Of a stretch of 54,558 bases of DNA, positions 1-9,049 are shown piece by piece. Under the pieces are notes generated by a model, which saw only the letters and a program-made list of their open reading frames with translations, did no database searches and was not told the origin of the DNA. Source of the DNA: Lachnospiraceae bacterium (lineage in GTDB: Bacteria > Bacillota > Clostridia > Lachnospirales > Lachnospiraceae); the NCBI GenBank assembly GCA_017520155.1, contig JAFXGR010000059.1, positions 1-54,558 on the forward strand. The letters run 5' to 3'. The position numbers and the translations under genes were made by a program. Positions within the stretch are counted from its first letter, which is position 1, and the number at the start of each line of letters is the position of its first letter.

Positions 1-838
1 AAGTAACGCGTTTGCCATCACAATATTGTGTAAGAATTGGTTGGAGCACATTTGGTCTTGAGAGATAATTTGCAAATATGCTATCTACAATTTGAGATAT
101 ATTGGTATAAATGGTCTTTTGGTTGATCCATTTATGATCAAAGGCAGTAGAGCTTGTGATTGTGAAATCATAACCTTTGCCGCGATACCACTCTGTAAAT
201 ACGCGATTTAGAGTAAATGACATAATTGCTAAAACATTGGCATATATGGTGCTTTCCGGCCAGGTGGCATAGATTTCTGAACTGGCTACATTTTTAATAT
301 AGTCACGATATTTTACATAATAGTCAGGGGCGCCATCGTCATTAGGAGGGCCGTCATGAACAATTACATATTCGGGAATTACAATGCGGCTTAACACAAT
401 ATCTCCGCTTTCATCTACAGGCTTAACCTCAGGCTCGGGAATTTTGGGAGGATAATCTCCATAGAGAGTATGGGGAGGTATAACAATGGTGTTAGGCAGC
501 CTGTTGGAAGTTAAAGGACGAAGAGGAATAGGCTGAAATGAATTGGTAGAAGCAAGAATCTGCATGGCAGAAACATAAGCAGGCTCAAAACCCTCAGCCT
601 CCACCAGACAATTGTATTCGGAGTAGGGCTGTTGATAGGTAATTTCCAGACTGTATTCCGGATTGGGAGCAGGCAGTCCAAAAAGAGGCGTTTGTCCTGA
701 AGAGTCTGTAGTAAATCGTTCTATGATTTCCGTAGGATTTCCGGTATCTGTAATGGTAACAGTGGCATTTTCCACAGGCAGCTGTTTGCCCTCTTGGGTA
801 ACGTTTACCTGAAGGTTGCCTTCATATAAAGCAGGCAT
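1..838 (-). CDS. SpoIID/LytB-type spore cortex-lytic (SleC-like) protein, 3' end missing
   Basis: Read on the minus strand from an ATG at 838, with AGGAG 8 bases upstream; the frame stays open to the window edge, so the C-terminus is not visible. Residues 1-75 look like a carboxypeptidase-regulatory-like beta domain (ENATVTITD, SSGQTPLFGLP). A Pro-rich linker follows (about 115-150), then a conserved block with YVKYRDYIKNVASSEIY, VLAIMSFTLNRVFTEWY and QYCDGKRV. That block matches my recollection of SpoIID/LytB-like regions in clostridial cortex-lytic SleC-type proteins, which usually end in a peptidoglycan-binding domain that would lie beyond the edge. Inferred role: remodelling or degrading spore cortex peptidoglycan during sporulation or germination. 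Family assignment is from memory of conserved blocks; the exact role is less certain. Confidence 0.7.
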   Translation of the reverse strand, partial: MPALYEGNLQVNVTQEGKQLPVENATVTITDTGNPTEIIERFTTDSSGQTPLFGLPAPNPEYSLEITYQQPYSEYNCLVEAEGFEPAYVSAMQILASTNSFQPIPLRPLTSNRLPNTIVIPPHTLYGDYPPKIPEPEVKPVDESGDIVLSRIVIPEYVIVHDGPPNDDGAPDYYVKYRDYIKNVASSEIYATWPESTIYANVLAIMSFTLNRVFTEWYRGKGYDFTITSSTAFDHKWINQKTIYTNISQIVDSIFANYLSRPNVLQPILTQYCDGKRVT

Positions 839-864
839 AATAATCTCCTAAGATTTCTTCAGAA

Positions 865-873
865 TAGTATATG
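865..873 (-). promoter_or_regulatory. Possible sporulation sigma (sigma-K/E type) -10 element
   Basis: On the minus strand the motif CATATACTA fits the sigma-K -10 pattern CATA-N3-TA. It sits about 27 bases upstream of the start of the cortex-lytic gene, a sensible place for a short leader. The -35 AC element is only weakly placed (AC pairs 16-19 bases upstream). Mother-cell expression would suit the gene product. Suggestive only. Confidence 0.35.
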
Positions 874-996
874 TAAAAGGGGATTGAAAGTTGTCACAAA
901 GTATGAAATAATGAAAAATAATCATTGTTTGAAATAAAGTAATGCATACTGCAGGTATTACTGTAGGACAAACAGTTGGCTGGAAAGAGGTTAGTA

Positions 997-3900
997 GTGG
1001 AAATAAAAATGGAACAAAACCTGCATCAGGAGCAGGAAACCTTACTGCAGCTTTCTTGCTACAGCATTGAGGGGCAGCTGAAGGAAGGTAGTGTGCAGGG
1101 CACGTTTTCCTTTTGTTGTGAGGGAGAACGTCCGATCAAAGGGAAGGTAATTGCCACAGATCCCAGAATAAAATGTGAACCTTCTGTTTTTCAGGGGAAA
1201 GAAATAGAAATCAGTTATTGCTTTTACGGCAGCAAAAGCTGCGCTAAGGAAGCTATAAGTGGTTCTTTTTTGTTGATTACAAATTATGGAGAATATGAAA
1301 TAACGTATTGCTTTGAAGCAAAGGAGGAGAAGTTGGACTCTTCTATGGGAGAGATTAAGAATCTCTTTCATTTTACTAATTTGGCAAAAACCAATTGGGA
1401 AGAAGCCTTAAAACTTTATTTTTCTCCTGCTTTTTCTGATATGTTAAAAAAAAGTGCAGAGCAGTATCTGACCCTGTATCAAGGGCTAAGCGGCCGGATG
1501 CGGGAACAGTATATGGAAGAATTTTTACAGGCAGTGAATAAGAAAAAGCCGGTTTATTATGAACTTCAGGAACCGGCTCTTTTGTTGAGCAATTTACAGA
1601 CCGGCTATAAGGAAGATCTTTGTATTTATCGAAATGGGTGGGGATACACTTATCTGGAAGTAACTGCTGAGGGTGAGTTCCTTTCCGTGGAGAAGAAAGT
1701 GATTCGGGAAGAGGATTTTATGGGGAATATGCATAGAATGTCAATCTATGTAGATCCCACCAGACTTCATCAGGGAAAAAACTGGGGAGAAATCATTCTC
1801 CATTCTCCCTATGAGACAATTCGTATCCCTGTACAGGTATACCAGAATGAGCACCACAGAATTCGTCAGGCCATGGAGAAAAGAAGAAACGCCAAATGGC
1901 TGAATTTAAAGCTCACAGAAATTTATTTGAATTTTCGAAGTAAAAGTATGGGGTCTGTCCGATTTAAAAAAGAGGGAGAAGAAATCCTGGAGGCCTTGGT
2001 AAAAAGTGATGATCGCAATCCCTTAACCAAGCTTTACGGAGCCCATCTTTATATTACCCAGGAAAAGTTTCATGAGGCAAAATGGCTGCTGGATCGTGCG
2101 GGGAAAATAGTAGAGGAAGAAAAAAATCCGGTAGTATATGCTTATTATCTATATTTGACTACCTTAATTACCGCTGATGAAAGTTATGTTAGGGAAGTAA
2201 GACAGGAGATAGAAAAGCTTCATTATGCTTATGAGAATTTGTGGCAGATTTCCTGGCTGTATATGTACTTGGAAAAGAGTCTAAGACAAAATCCTCAAAA
2301 AAAATGGGAATTTTTACATACAGTATTTCAAAGAGGGTGTAACAGTCCTGTAATGTATATGGAGGCCCTTCTTTTATTTAATTATCAGCCTACACTGTTA
2401 ATGGAATTAAGCCCTTTGGAGTTAAGGATACTGGGGTTTGGAATAAAAAGAAATCTGTTATCCCAAGAGGTAAAGGGTGTGGTGTCTTATTTGGCCAGAA
2501 AGGAAAAGGAGTATAATCCCCATCTTTGTTTTTTACTGCAAAAGCTAGCAGCCACAGACTCCCGGTCTGAGTTTTTACAGGCTTTATGCAGTCAGCTGAT
2601 TAAGGGAAACAAAAAGGGAGAGGCATATGCAAAATGGTATGAAAAAGCAATTCTTTCAGAGATAAAGCTGACCCGTTTGTATGAATATTATATGATGTCT
2701 CTGGATTTGGAAAAGGATGTGGATTTACCCAGAATGGTACTTTTGTATTTTTCCTATCAGCAGGATATTAAGGAAGAATACGGAGCCTATATTTATCGCT
2801 ATGTATACCAAAACAGGGAACAGATGGAGGATCTTTATCTGGCCTATATTCCTAAAATTGAACGTTTTTTACTTCGTAAATTACACAGTGGAAAAATGAA
2901 TCGGGATCTGGGATATTTATATGAGCATTTGTTATATCCCAAAATGATTACAGAGGATAATGCAAGAGCTCTTGCAAAAATGATTTTTTATCATAAAATT
3001 CCCAAAGAAAAGATTAAGGCTGAGCGATTGATTGTGGTGCATAAGCAGCTGAAACAGGAGCAGGTATATTTAGTTTCTGAGGGTCTGCAAAATATAGAAA
3101 TTTATAATTCCTCTTATCTTCTTTTCTGGGAGGATGACAAGGAGAATCGTTATGTGGAAAAGACAGAGGATTTGCCTATCCCCTATCTGAATATTGGCAA
3201 AATGGCCCAAGAGGTAGGAAAATGGGTTGCAGATGAAAGGGGACTTGCATTATTCTTTTGCCAGGATAATACCGGCTGGCAGACTATGAACTGGAAAATG
3301 GAGGCGCAGTTTCAGTATTTAAGGAAGCAGGAGTGGGTAAAAGAGGAAATAAAGAAAAGACTGGGAAGGCATCTTCTTGATTTTTATTATGAAAATGATG
3401 CTATGGAACGGTTGGATCAATATTTGGAAAGTATGACACCCCAATCTCTTTCAAAGGAAGACCGGAATATTTTAATACGTTATTTTGTTTTGAGAGACTA
3501 TTATCATTTGGCCTATGAATTTTTGAAAGAATATGGCCCTTATGAAATTGAACCTAAAGCATTGGTGAGAATAACTACGGCCATGCTGGAGGAGGATCTG
3601 GGAGAAGAAGATATTCTTTGCTGGTATATTTATACTGCCTTTTTAAAGGGAAAATATAATGGGATTATGCTGAAATTTCTGGTAAGAAGGTATCAGGGAA
3701 CCAGTAAAAGGCTTCGGGATATTTTTTATCGGGCCAAAGAGTTTGATGTGGATACCTATGGATTAAGTGAACGAATTTTGAGACAGATTCTTTCTACCAG
3801 AGCCTTTATCGGAAATGAAGTTGAAATCTTTAAAAATTATATCGTAGGAGGAGCAAAGACAGAGCTGGAAGGCGCTTTTTTAACTTATCGCTCCATCGGA

Positions 3901-4545
3901 TATTTACGGGATGACCGGGAAATAGAACTTTATTTGATCAAAGATATGGAACGGGTATTTAAACGAGGAGAGAGTCTTCCATTGGTAACCCATATAGCCT
4001 ATTTACGTTTTTGGGCAGAAAATAAAGAGTGGATGAAGGATGCTTCAAAAGAGCTTTTATATCAGTTTTTAGAAGAACTTTTAGTGGATAAGGGAATGAA
4101 GCTGCCCTTTTTACAGGAATATGCATGGCTTGAAGGTATGGAACATTTAGCAGAAAAAACCATGTTATGTTATAAAACAAATCCAAAAGCCAAAGTAATG
4201 CTCCATTATCGTAAAATCGGAGGCAGGGAGGAAGAAGCTTTCCGAAAAGAGGAGTTGAAAGAGGTTTATTTCGGAACATATGTAAAGGATTTTATTTTAT
4301 TTTGCTCAGAGGAAATTCAATATTACATTACAGAGTCCTGGAATAATCAAGAGCAGCTTACAGGAAGCGGAAGTCTGGTGAGAGAGGAAATAAAGGAAGA
4401 AAAGTCAGATAAAACAGAAAGTCGTTATCAGATGATTCATGAGATGACCATTGCCGCTTCTCTTAGAGATTATACCTCATTAGATCAGATTCTGGAGGAA
4501 TATTGGAAAAGTGAGTTTATCGCAAAACAGGTATTTCACCTGTAG
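997..4545 (+). CDS. Very large helical protein of unknown function (DUF5717-like)
   Basis: About 1182 residues. I start it at GTG 997, which has AAAGAGG at 984-990 with 6-base spacing; a TTG at 976 is possible but has no ribosome site. The first ~110 residues are beta-rich, residues ~120-290 contain a second mixed domain, and the remainder is almost entirely amphipathic helix with TPR-like character. No signal peptide, membrane span or catalytic motif is evident. I recall this type as DUF5717, typical of Lachnospiraceae, where it sits beside the actin-fold-like protein that follows here. The next gene begins 45 bases downstream on the same strand with compact spacing, so the four genes to 7955 look like one operon. 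Likely a scaffold; function unknown. Confidence 0.75.
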   Translation: MEIKMEQNLHQEQETLLQLSCYSIEGQLKEGSVQGTFSFCCEGERPIKGKVIATDPRIKCEPSVFQGKEIEISYCFYGSKSCAKEAISGSFLLITNYGEYEITYCFEAKEEKLDSSMGEIKNLFHFTNLAKTNWEEALKLYFSPAFSDMLKKSAEQYLTLYQGLSGRMREQYMEEFLQAVNKKKPVYYELQEPALLLSNLQTGYKEDLCIYRNGWGYTYLEVTAEGEFLSVEKKVIREEDFMGNMHRMSIYVDPTRLHQGKNWGEIILHSPYETIRIPVQVYQNEHHRIRQAMEKRRNAKWLNLKLTEIYLNFRSKSMGSVRFKKEGEEILEALVKSDDRNPLTKLYGAHLYITQEKFHEAKWLLDRAGKIVEEEKNPVVYAYYLYLTTLITADESYVREVRQEIEKLHYAYENLWQISWLYMYLEKSLRQNPQKKWEFLHTVFQRGCNSPVMYMEALLLFNYQPTLLMELSPLELRILGFGIKRNLLSQEVKGVVSYLARKEKEYNPHLCFLLQKLAATDSRSEFLQALCSQLIKGNKKGEAYAKWYEKAILSEIKLTRLYEYYMMSLDLEKDVDLPRMVLLYFSYQQDIKEEYGAYIYRYVYQNREQMEDLYLAYIPKIERFLLRKLHSGKMNRDLGYLYEHLLYPKMITEDNARALAKMIFYHKIPKEKIKAERLIVVHKQLKQEQVYLVSEGLQNIEIYNSSYLLFWEDDKENRYVEKTEDLPIPYLNIGKMAQEVGKWVADERGLALFFCQDNTGWQTMNWKMEAQFQYLRKQEWVKEEIKKRLGRHLLDFYYENDAMERLDQYLESMTPQSLSKEDRNILIRYFVLRDYYHLAYEFLKEYGPYEIEPKALVRITTAMLEEDLGEEDILCWYIYTAFLKGKYNGIMLKFLVRRYQGTSKRLRDIFYRAKEFDVDTYGLSERILRQILSTRAFIGNEVEIFKNYIVGGAKTELEGAFLTYRSIGYLRDDREIELYLIKDMERVFKRGESLPLVTHIAYLRFWAENKEWMKDASKELLYQFLEELLVDKGMKLPFLQEYAWLEGMEHLAEKTMLCYKTNPKAKVMLHYRKIGGREEEAFRKEELKEVYFGTYVKDFILFCSEEIQYYITESWNNQEQLTGSGSLVREEIKEEKSDKTESRYQMIHEMTIAASLRDYTSLDQILEEYWKSEFIAKQVFHL

Positions 4546-4589
4546 AAATAAAACGGGACGGGAGAAGAATACAGGTAAGGAGAGAAAGG

Positions 4590-5876
4590 ATGATATTTGG
4601 CAAAGATAATTATTTGCATAAAAATCGAGGAAAATTTCTTCTGGGATATGAAATGGGAGATTCTTATGTTCAGATTAGTTATATGAAGATAGGAGAGCAA
4701 AAACCTCAGACCCTTTCTCTGGTTGCAGGTGCACAGGATTATAAGATTCCCTTTGTGTTATTTCGAGCAGAGGATAGCGGACTTTGGTATTTTGGGAAGG
4801 AAGCTAAAGAAAAACAAAAGGAGAAGCAGGGGCATGAAATTACCAATTTATTGGAATTGGCCTGCAGACAGAAGGAATATGCCATAGGAGAAGATATTTA
4901 CGATACCATAGCTTTATTGGCCCTATTTGTAAAACGCAGCTTTTCCCTGTTGTCCATGACTGCTCCTATGGAATATATAGCGGCCTGTAATTTCACACTG
5001 CAGGAGGCCAAAAAGGAGCAGATTGAAGTACTGCAGAAGATGAGAGATTTTTTGCAGTTAAAGCATATTGACTTTCATATTATGGGAAAAGAAGAAAGTT
5101 TCTTTTATTATAACCTTCATACAGATCCCCAGCTTTGGAAAAATCGGGTGTATTTGTATGAGATGGAGGAAGATCATTTTGTCAGCTATTGCCTGGAATT
5201 AAATCGTAATACATCCCCGGTAGTAACCATGATCCATAAAAAGGAGTACCCCTTAAGAGGAGATAATAATCTTCTCACAAAGGAAGAAAAGGATGGATGG
5301 TTTTTGTCTGTATTAAAAGAAGATATGGAGAATACCATTGTCTCCACTGTATACCTCATCGGGGAAGGATTTTTGGGAGAATGGTATCAGCAGTCAGTTC
5401 GCTACCTTTGTCAAAAAAGAAGAGTATTTTTAGGAAATAATCTTTACAGCAGCGGAGCTTGTTATGGTCTTTCCCATTTACTAATGCCAAAAGAAGAACT
5501 CAAAGGTTACATTTATCTGGGGAACGATAAGCTGATGACTAATGTGGGGCTTCTGGTTTTACATCGGGGAAAAGAAATATATTTTCCTGTTTTAGATGGA
5601 GGAAGCAGTTGGTATCAGATAAAAAAAGAGTGGGATTTCCTCATGGAGGAGGAAAATCGACTGAAGTTTCGCATCACTCCTTTAGATGGAAAGAATGTGA
5701 TTTACCGGGAGGTTTTACTTCAGGGGCTTTCTTTAAAAAAGGGAGTATACTGCCGGATTCATATGGAAGTTACTATGGAAGCAAAAAACAGGATGCTAGT
5801 GAAAATCTGGGAAAAGGGATTTGGTGAATTTTATCCCTCAAAAAATCAATACTGGGAAGAAATTATTGTACTGTAG
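4590..5876 (+). CDS. Actin/Hsp70-fold-like protein of unknown function (DUF5716-like)
   Basis: 428 residues, ATG preceded by GGAGAGAAAGG. The layout resembles the actin/Hsp70 ATPase fold: a phosphate-1-like strand-turn near residues 18-30 (LLGYEMGDSYVQI), IPFVLF near 54-59, then a second-half adenosine-type loop GEGF at 258-261 followed by GNNLYSSGACYG at 282-293. The latter corresponds to the late helix-strand region of Hsp70-like folds. The canonical DxG of phosphate-1 is changed to EMGD, so ATP hydrolysis is not assured. Residues ~300-428 form a beta-rich tail. I recall this group as DUF5716. It lies between the giant helical protein and a TPR-like protein, suggesting one complex. Fold inference moderate, function unknown. 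Confidence 0.72.
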   Translation: MIFGKDNYLHKNRGKFLLGYEMGDSYVQISYMKIGEQKPQTLSLVAGAQDYKIPFVLFRAEDSGLWYFGKEAKEKQKEKQGHEITNLLELACRQKEYAIGEDIYDTIALLALFVKRSFSLLSMTAPMEYIAACNFTLQEAKKEQIEVLQKMRDFLQLKHIDFHIMGKEESFFYYNLHTDPQLWKNRVYLYEMEEDHFVSYCLELNRNTSPVVTMIHKKEYPLRGDNNLLTKEEKDGWFLSVLKEDMENTIVSTVYLIGEGFLGEWYQQSVRYLCQKRRVFLGNNLYSSGACYGLSHLLMPKEELKGYIYLGNDKLMTNVGLLVLHRGKEIYFPVLDGGSSWYQIKKEWDFLMEEENRLKFRITPLDGKNVIYREVLLQGLSLKKGVYCRIHMEVTMEAKNRMLVKIWEKGFGEFYPSKNQYWEEIIVL

Positions 5877-5893
5877 AAGGAGAAAATCCATAA

Positions 5894-6715
5894 ATGGGAA
5901 TTAGAATATGTCTGGGTAAAATCGCGGTAAAAGGATATGAGCCGGAGCATATGGGCAGGAAATTATATTCAGTGGAGGAACTATGTTTCTTTCTTCAGGA
6001 AAATGCTTACCTTCTGGATGAGAGTTTTTTAAAAGAGGAGCTGGGAAGCTGGCTGGAAGAAGAATGTGAGTTAAAGGAGCTGGGAGAGGAGCTTAAGCGG
6101 GGAGCAAAAAAGAAGATTCCGTTGAAAAACTGGGTGAGAATTTTATTTGACTATACCGGCTTTTTTGAACCGGAGGAAGTTCAGGAAATATTACGGATCA
6201 TTGCCTTGGGAGAAAAAAGCAGTATCTATGAAAAAAGAAAGGCGGGAGCAGATGCTCTGGTAAAAAAGGGATATTACAGGGCAGCTTTGGAAAAATATCG
6301 TGATATTTTAAGAATTTTACCTGATCAGGAAGAACAGATAAAGGGACATCTGCTACATGGATGTGGTGTCTGCCTGGCCAATATGTTTTACTATCACCAG
6401 GCAGGAGAAGCCTTCCTAAAAGCCTATGAGATTACCCAAAGAACAGAAAGCTACAGTCAGTATTTATGGACCAGACGATTAGCGGTAAATCAGGGAGAAT
6501 ATTTAGACTTTTTAAGGGAACACAGGGAAGTATATGAAGAATCTCTAGAAATGGAAGAAATTCTGGATGGTCTGAAAGAGAAGTGGAAAGAAAGTGAAAA
6601 AAGCCTCCTTTTGGAAAAAATCCGAAGAAAGAAAGAAAATTATGATGTGGCAGCCTATCAGGAACTGTTAAAGGAGCAGGTGGAAGAGTTAAAGGAGTCT
6701 TATTTGGAATTGTAG
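5894..6715 (+). CDS. Helical TPR-like protein of unknown function
   Basis: 273 residues, ATG 18 bases after the previous stop with AGAAGGAGAAA upstream, so it is almost certainly co-transcribed. The N-terminal ~90 residues are charged and helical. Residues ~110-190 look like two or three tetratricopeptide-type helical hairpins (ADALVKKGYYRAALEKYRDIL; LANMFYYHQAGEAFLKAYEI). The C-terminus is a charged coiled-coil-like helix rich in Glu and Lys. No signal peptide or membrane segment. The combination suggests an adaptor within the four-gene cluster. I do not recognise a named family beyond TPR-like. Confidence 0.7.
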   Translation: MGIRICLGKIAVKGYEPEHMGRKLYSVEELCFFLQENAYLLDESFLKEELGSWLEEECELKELGEELKRGAKKKIPLKNWVRILFDYTGFFEPEEVQEILRIIALGEKSSIYEKRKAGADALVKKGYYRAALEKYRDILRILPDQEEQIKGHLLHGCGVCLANMFYYHQAGEAFLKAYEITQRTESYSQYLWTRRLAVNQGEYLDFLREHREVYEESLEMEEILDGLKEKWKESEKSLLLEKIRRKKENYDVAAYQELLKEQVEELKESYLEL

Positions 6716-6746
6716 AAAACAGGCATGTGATAAAGGAGAGATACGG

Positions 6747-7955
6747 ATGAAGTGGTGGGACAAAATAGTAGCCCATTTTAACAGAGGATACGAAGAAGAG
6801 GATCTGGAGCTGGAGTGGGAAGCTTCTACAATTGAAGACTGGGACTGGGATTCTCTGATGAAGGACAGAAGTCTGTTAAAAATGCAGGATGAGATTGAGA
6901 GAAAGAAATTTGTCAGAGGATGTGCCGAACAAATAAAAAATGCCTCTCAGAAGCTGGATGAGGTAGCTGATGAGTATAATATGGTGACAGCTTACTTAAA
7001 GGATATAGAGGAAATTGAAGCCTTGCCTCAAGGAGAAAAGGAGGCAATTTTAGACAGCGCCAAAAAAGTACAGATCATCGAAGGAGCAAGAAAAGAATAT
7101 AAGGCAAAAAAGAATCGTCTTACAGATGGCCAGTTTTATCATATGCAGCGCTACGAAGAGGTTATGCCAAAGCCCTATGAAGATATTAAAAAGGCAGAGG
7201 AATATCGGGACTTGATCAAGTCAGATTTAGGAAAGCTGGAAGGGGAAAAGCATGCTTATTATTATCGGAAAAGTGAGCTGCGTCATGAAATGGCCAATGC
7301 AAAGGGGATGATAACTATTTGTTCCATGGCCATGGTGGTTTGTATTCTTATGCTTTTGGTTCTTCAGTATGGGTTTGAGATGGAAACTAAGCTTGGGTAT
7401 ATACTAACTGTAGGAGCCGGAGCTGCAATTATTACCTTTTTGTATGTACGTTTTCTGGATTGTAAAAGTCAGCTGGAAAGAACAGAAAAAGGAATTAATA
7501 AAATAATTTTGCTGAAAAACACAGTAAATATTCGTTATGTAAATAATACTAACCTGTTGGATTATCTCTATATGAAGTATAAGGTAAACAGTGGAAAGGA
7601 ACTGCTGAAGATGTGGGAAAGATATCAGCAGGAGAAGCAGGAACGAAGCCGAGATGAACAAAATAAAGAGGAGCTAGACTATCACAAACGTCAGTTAACC
7701 TCTATTTTAAGGAGATATCAGCTTCACGATCCGGATATTTGGATTCATCAGACAGAGGCTCTTTTAGATAAAAAAGAAATGGTAGAGATCCGGCATAACC
7801 TGGTAGATCGAAGACAAAAACTGCGTGTGCAGATTGATTATAATAAGCGTTTGGTGTCAGAAGCTCAAAAAGAAGTGAATCAGGTAATTAGTGACTATCC
7901 TTCTTATAGAGATGAAATTCTTCAATTAGTTGAACAAATTAAAAGAGAACGTTAA
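6747..7955 (+). CDS. Coiled-coil protein with two central membrane helices
   Basis: 402 residues, ATG with AAAGGAGAG upstream, 31 bases after the previous gene. The acidic N-terminus (EEEDLELEWE, WDWDS) precedes a long predicted coiled coil (about 45-185). Two hydrophobic helices follow at ~188-208 and ~217-235, then a second coiled coil (~240-400). The two tails should lie on the same side of the membrane, probably cytoplasmic, held by a short hairpin. No catalytic motif. As last gene of the cluster it could anchor the giant helical protein and its actin-fold partner to the membrane (inference). Family not recognised. Confidence 0.72.
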   Translation: MKWWDKIVAHFNRGYEEEDLELEWEASTIEDWDWDSLMKDRSLLKMQDEIERKKFVRGCAEQIKNASQKLDEVADEYNMVTAYLKDIEEIEALPQGEKEAILDSAKKVQIIEGARKEYKAKKNRLTDGQFYHMQRYEEVMPKPYEDIKKAEEYRDLIKSDLGKLEGEKHAYYYRKSELRHEMANAKGMITICSMAMVVCILMLLVLQYGFEMETKLGYILTVGAGAAIITFLYVRFLDCKSQLERTEKGINKIILLKNTVNIRYVNNTNLLDYLYMKYKVNSGKELLKMWERYQQEKQERSRDEQNKEELDYHKRQLTSILRRYQLHDPDIWIHQTEALLDKKEMVEIRHNLVDRRQKLRVQIDYNKRLVSEAQKEVNQVISDYPSYRDEILQLVEQIKRER

Positions 7956-7972
7956 GAAAGAAGTAGTTCTAG

Positions 7973-8025
7973 TTGACAATTAAATTTTAATTTGCTATAT
8001 TAGTGCTGTAGTTTAGCGTGCTAAA
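7973..8025 (+). promoter_or_regulatory. Sigma-A promoter with overlapping palindromic operator
   Basis: TTGACA at 7973-7978 and TATATT at 7996-8001 are separated by exactly 17 bases. A near-perfect inverted repeat, TTTAGC-GT-GCTAAA, lies at 8012-8025, just after the expected start of transcription. That is where a repressor would block the amino acid transporter operon. The regulator is not identifiable here. Confidence 0.75.
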
Positions 8026-8075
8026 TTGATAAAGAGACAGAGAAAAGTGACAAAGGAAATAAAACGGAGGAGATT

Positions 8076-8930
8076 ATGATGAAAAAAAGATGGATTGCTG
8101 TTATGATGGCAGCACTGATGTTAGGACTTACTGCTTGCAGCAGCACACCGGCAGAGACAGCTGAGGGCACAAAAGAGGCAGCAACAGAAGAGGCGCCTGC
8201 AGAGGCAGGAGGAGAGGAAGAAAGAACTACCTTAATTGTAGGTTTTGATGCAGAATTCCCTCCTTACGGTTATGTAGATGAAAATGGAGAATTTGCCGGA
8301 TTTGATTTAGATTTGGCTCAGGAAGTGTGTAACAGAAGAGGCTGGGAACTGGTAAAACAGCCTATTGACTGGGCAGCCAAGGATATGGAGTTGTCTTCCG
8401 GTACTATTGATTGTATCTGGAATGGTTTCACCATTAACGGAAGAGAAGATGATTATACTTGGAGTATTCCTTATGTTAACAACAAGCAGGTAATCGTAGT
8501 AACTACAGATTCCGGAATTACGGATTTTGCCGGCCTTGAAGGAAAGACCATGGGCGTTCAGCAGGATTCTTCCGCATTATCTGCATTAGAAGAAGAAGCA
8601 AATGCAGAACTGGCAGCATCTTTTGCTGCAACAGAACAGTATGCTGATTACAATACAGCATTTATGGATTTGGAAGCAGGAGCAATTGATGCATTGGCAG
8701 TAGATATTGGTGTTGCAAGCTATCAGCTGGCATCTCGTGGAGACGGGTTTGTAATTTTAGAGCAGGAATTGGCCAGTGAGCAGTATGGAATCGGTTTTCT
8801 TCTTGGAAACGACAGCTTAAAGAATGCGGTGGAAGAAACATTGCTGGAAATGGTAGCAGACGGAACCTTTGATGAAATTGTAGAAAAATATTCTGATTTT
8901 GGTATGGCAGGACTTGTTTGTATCGAATAA
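8076..8930 (+). CDS. Amino acid ABC transporter, substrate-binding lipoprotein
   Basis: 284 residues. Two tandem ATGs (8076, 8079) follow CGGAGGA. A lipoprotein signal is clear: KK-R, hydrophobic core, then the lipobox LTAC with Cys at 21, followed by a Ser/Thr/Glu/Ala-rich linker. The mature part is a family 3 solute-binding protein: GFDAEFPPYGY, then FAGFDLDLAQEV, and the conserved SGTIDCIWNGFT and YVNNKQVIVV stretches. It delivers a polar amino acid (substrate not identifiable) to the permease and ATPase encoded next. A terminator-like hairpin between this gene and the permease would give more binding protein than membrane complex, a common arrangement. Family assignment is secure. Confidence 0.93.
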   Translation: MMKKRWIAVMMAALMLGLTACSSTPAETAEGTKEAATEEAPAEAGGEEERTTLIVGFDAEFPPYGYVDENGEFAGFDLDLAQEVCNRRGWELVKQPIDWAAKDMELSSGTIDCIWNGFTINGREDDYTWSIPYVNNKQVIVVTTDSGITDFAGLEGKTMGVQQDSSALSALEEEANAELAASFAATEQYADYNTAFMDLEAGAIDALAVDIGVASYQLASRGDGFVILEQELASEQYGIGFLLGNDSLKNAVEETLLEMVADGTFDEIVEKYSDFGMAGLVCIE

Positions 8931-8945
8931 CGAAATAATCCTCCT

Positions 8946-9022
8946 GATTGCTTCTTTGGGAGCAATCAAGGAAAATAACATAACAGCAAAAGGAGTTAAG
9001 CAATTGGCTCCTTTCTTTTTTT
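8946..9022 (+). terminator. Attenuating hairpins between binding protein and permease
   Basis: A hairpin GATTGCT/AGCAATC spans 8946-8967. A second, AAAGGAG (8989-8995) with CTCCTTT (9008-9014), is followed by a run of T to 9022. The second has intrinsic-terminator form and probably reduces read-through into the permease gene. Confidence 0.7.
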
Positions 9023-9049
9023 AGAGGAGTGAAAGGAAGAGAATAAGCA

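Noticed and set aside
5609..5827. Frames of 60-120 codons inside or antisense to recognised genes, here and elsewhere
   Set aside because: They are shadows of long genes with clear family motifs and lack ribosome sites.
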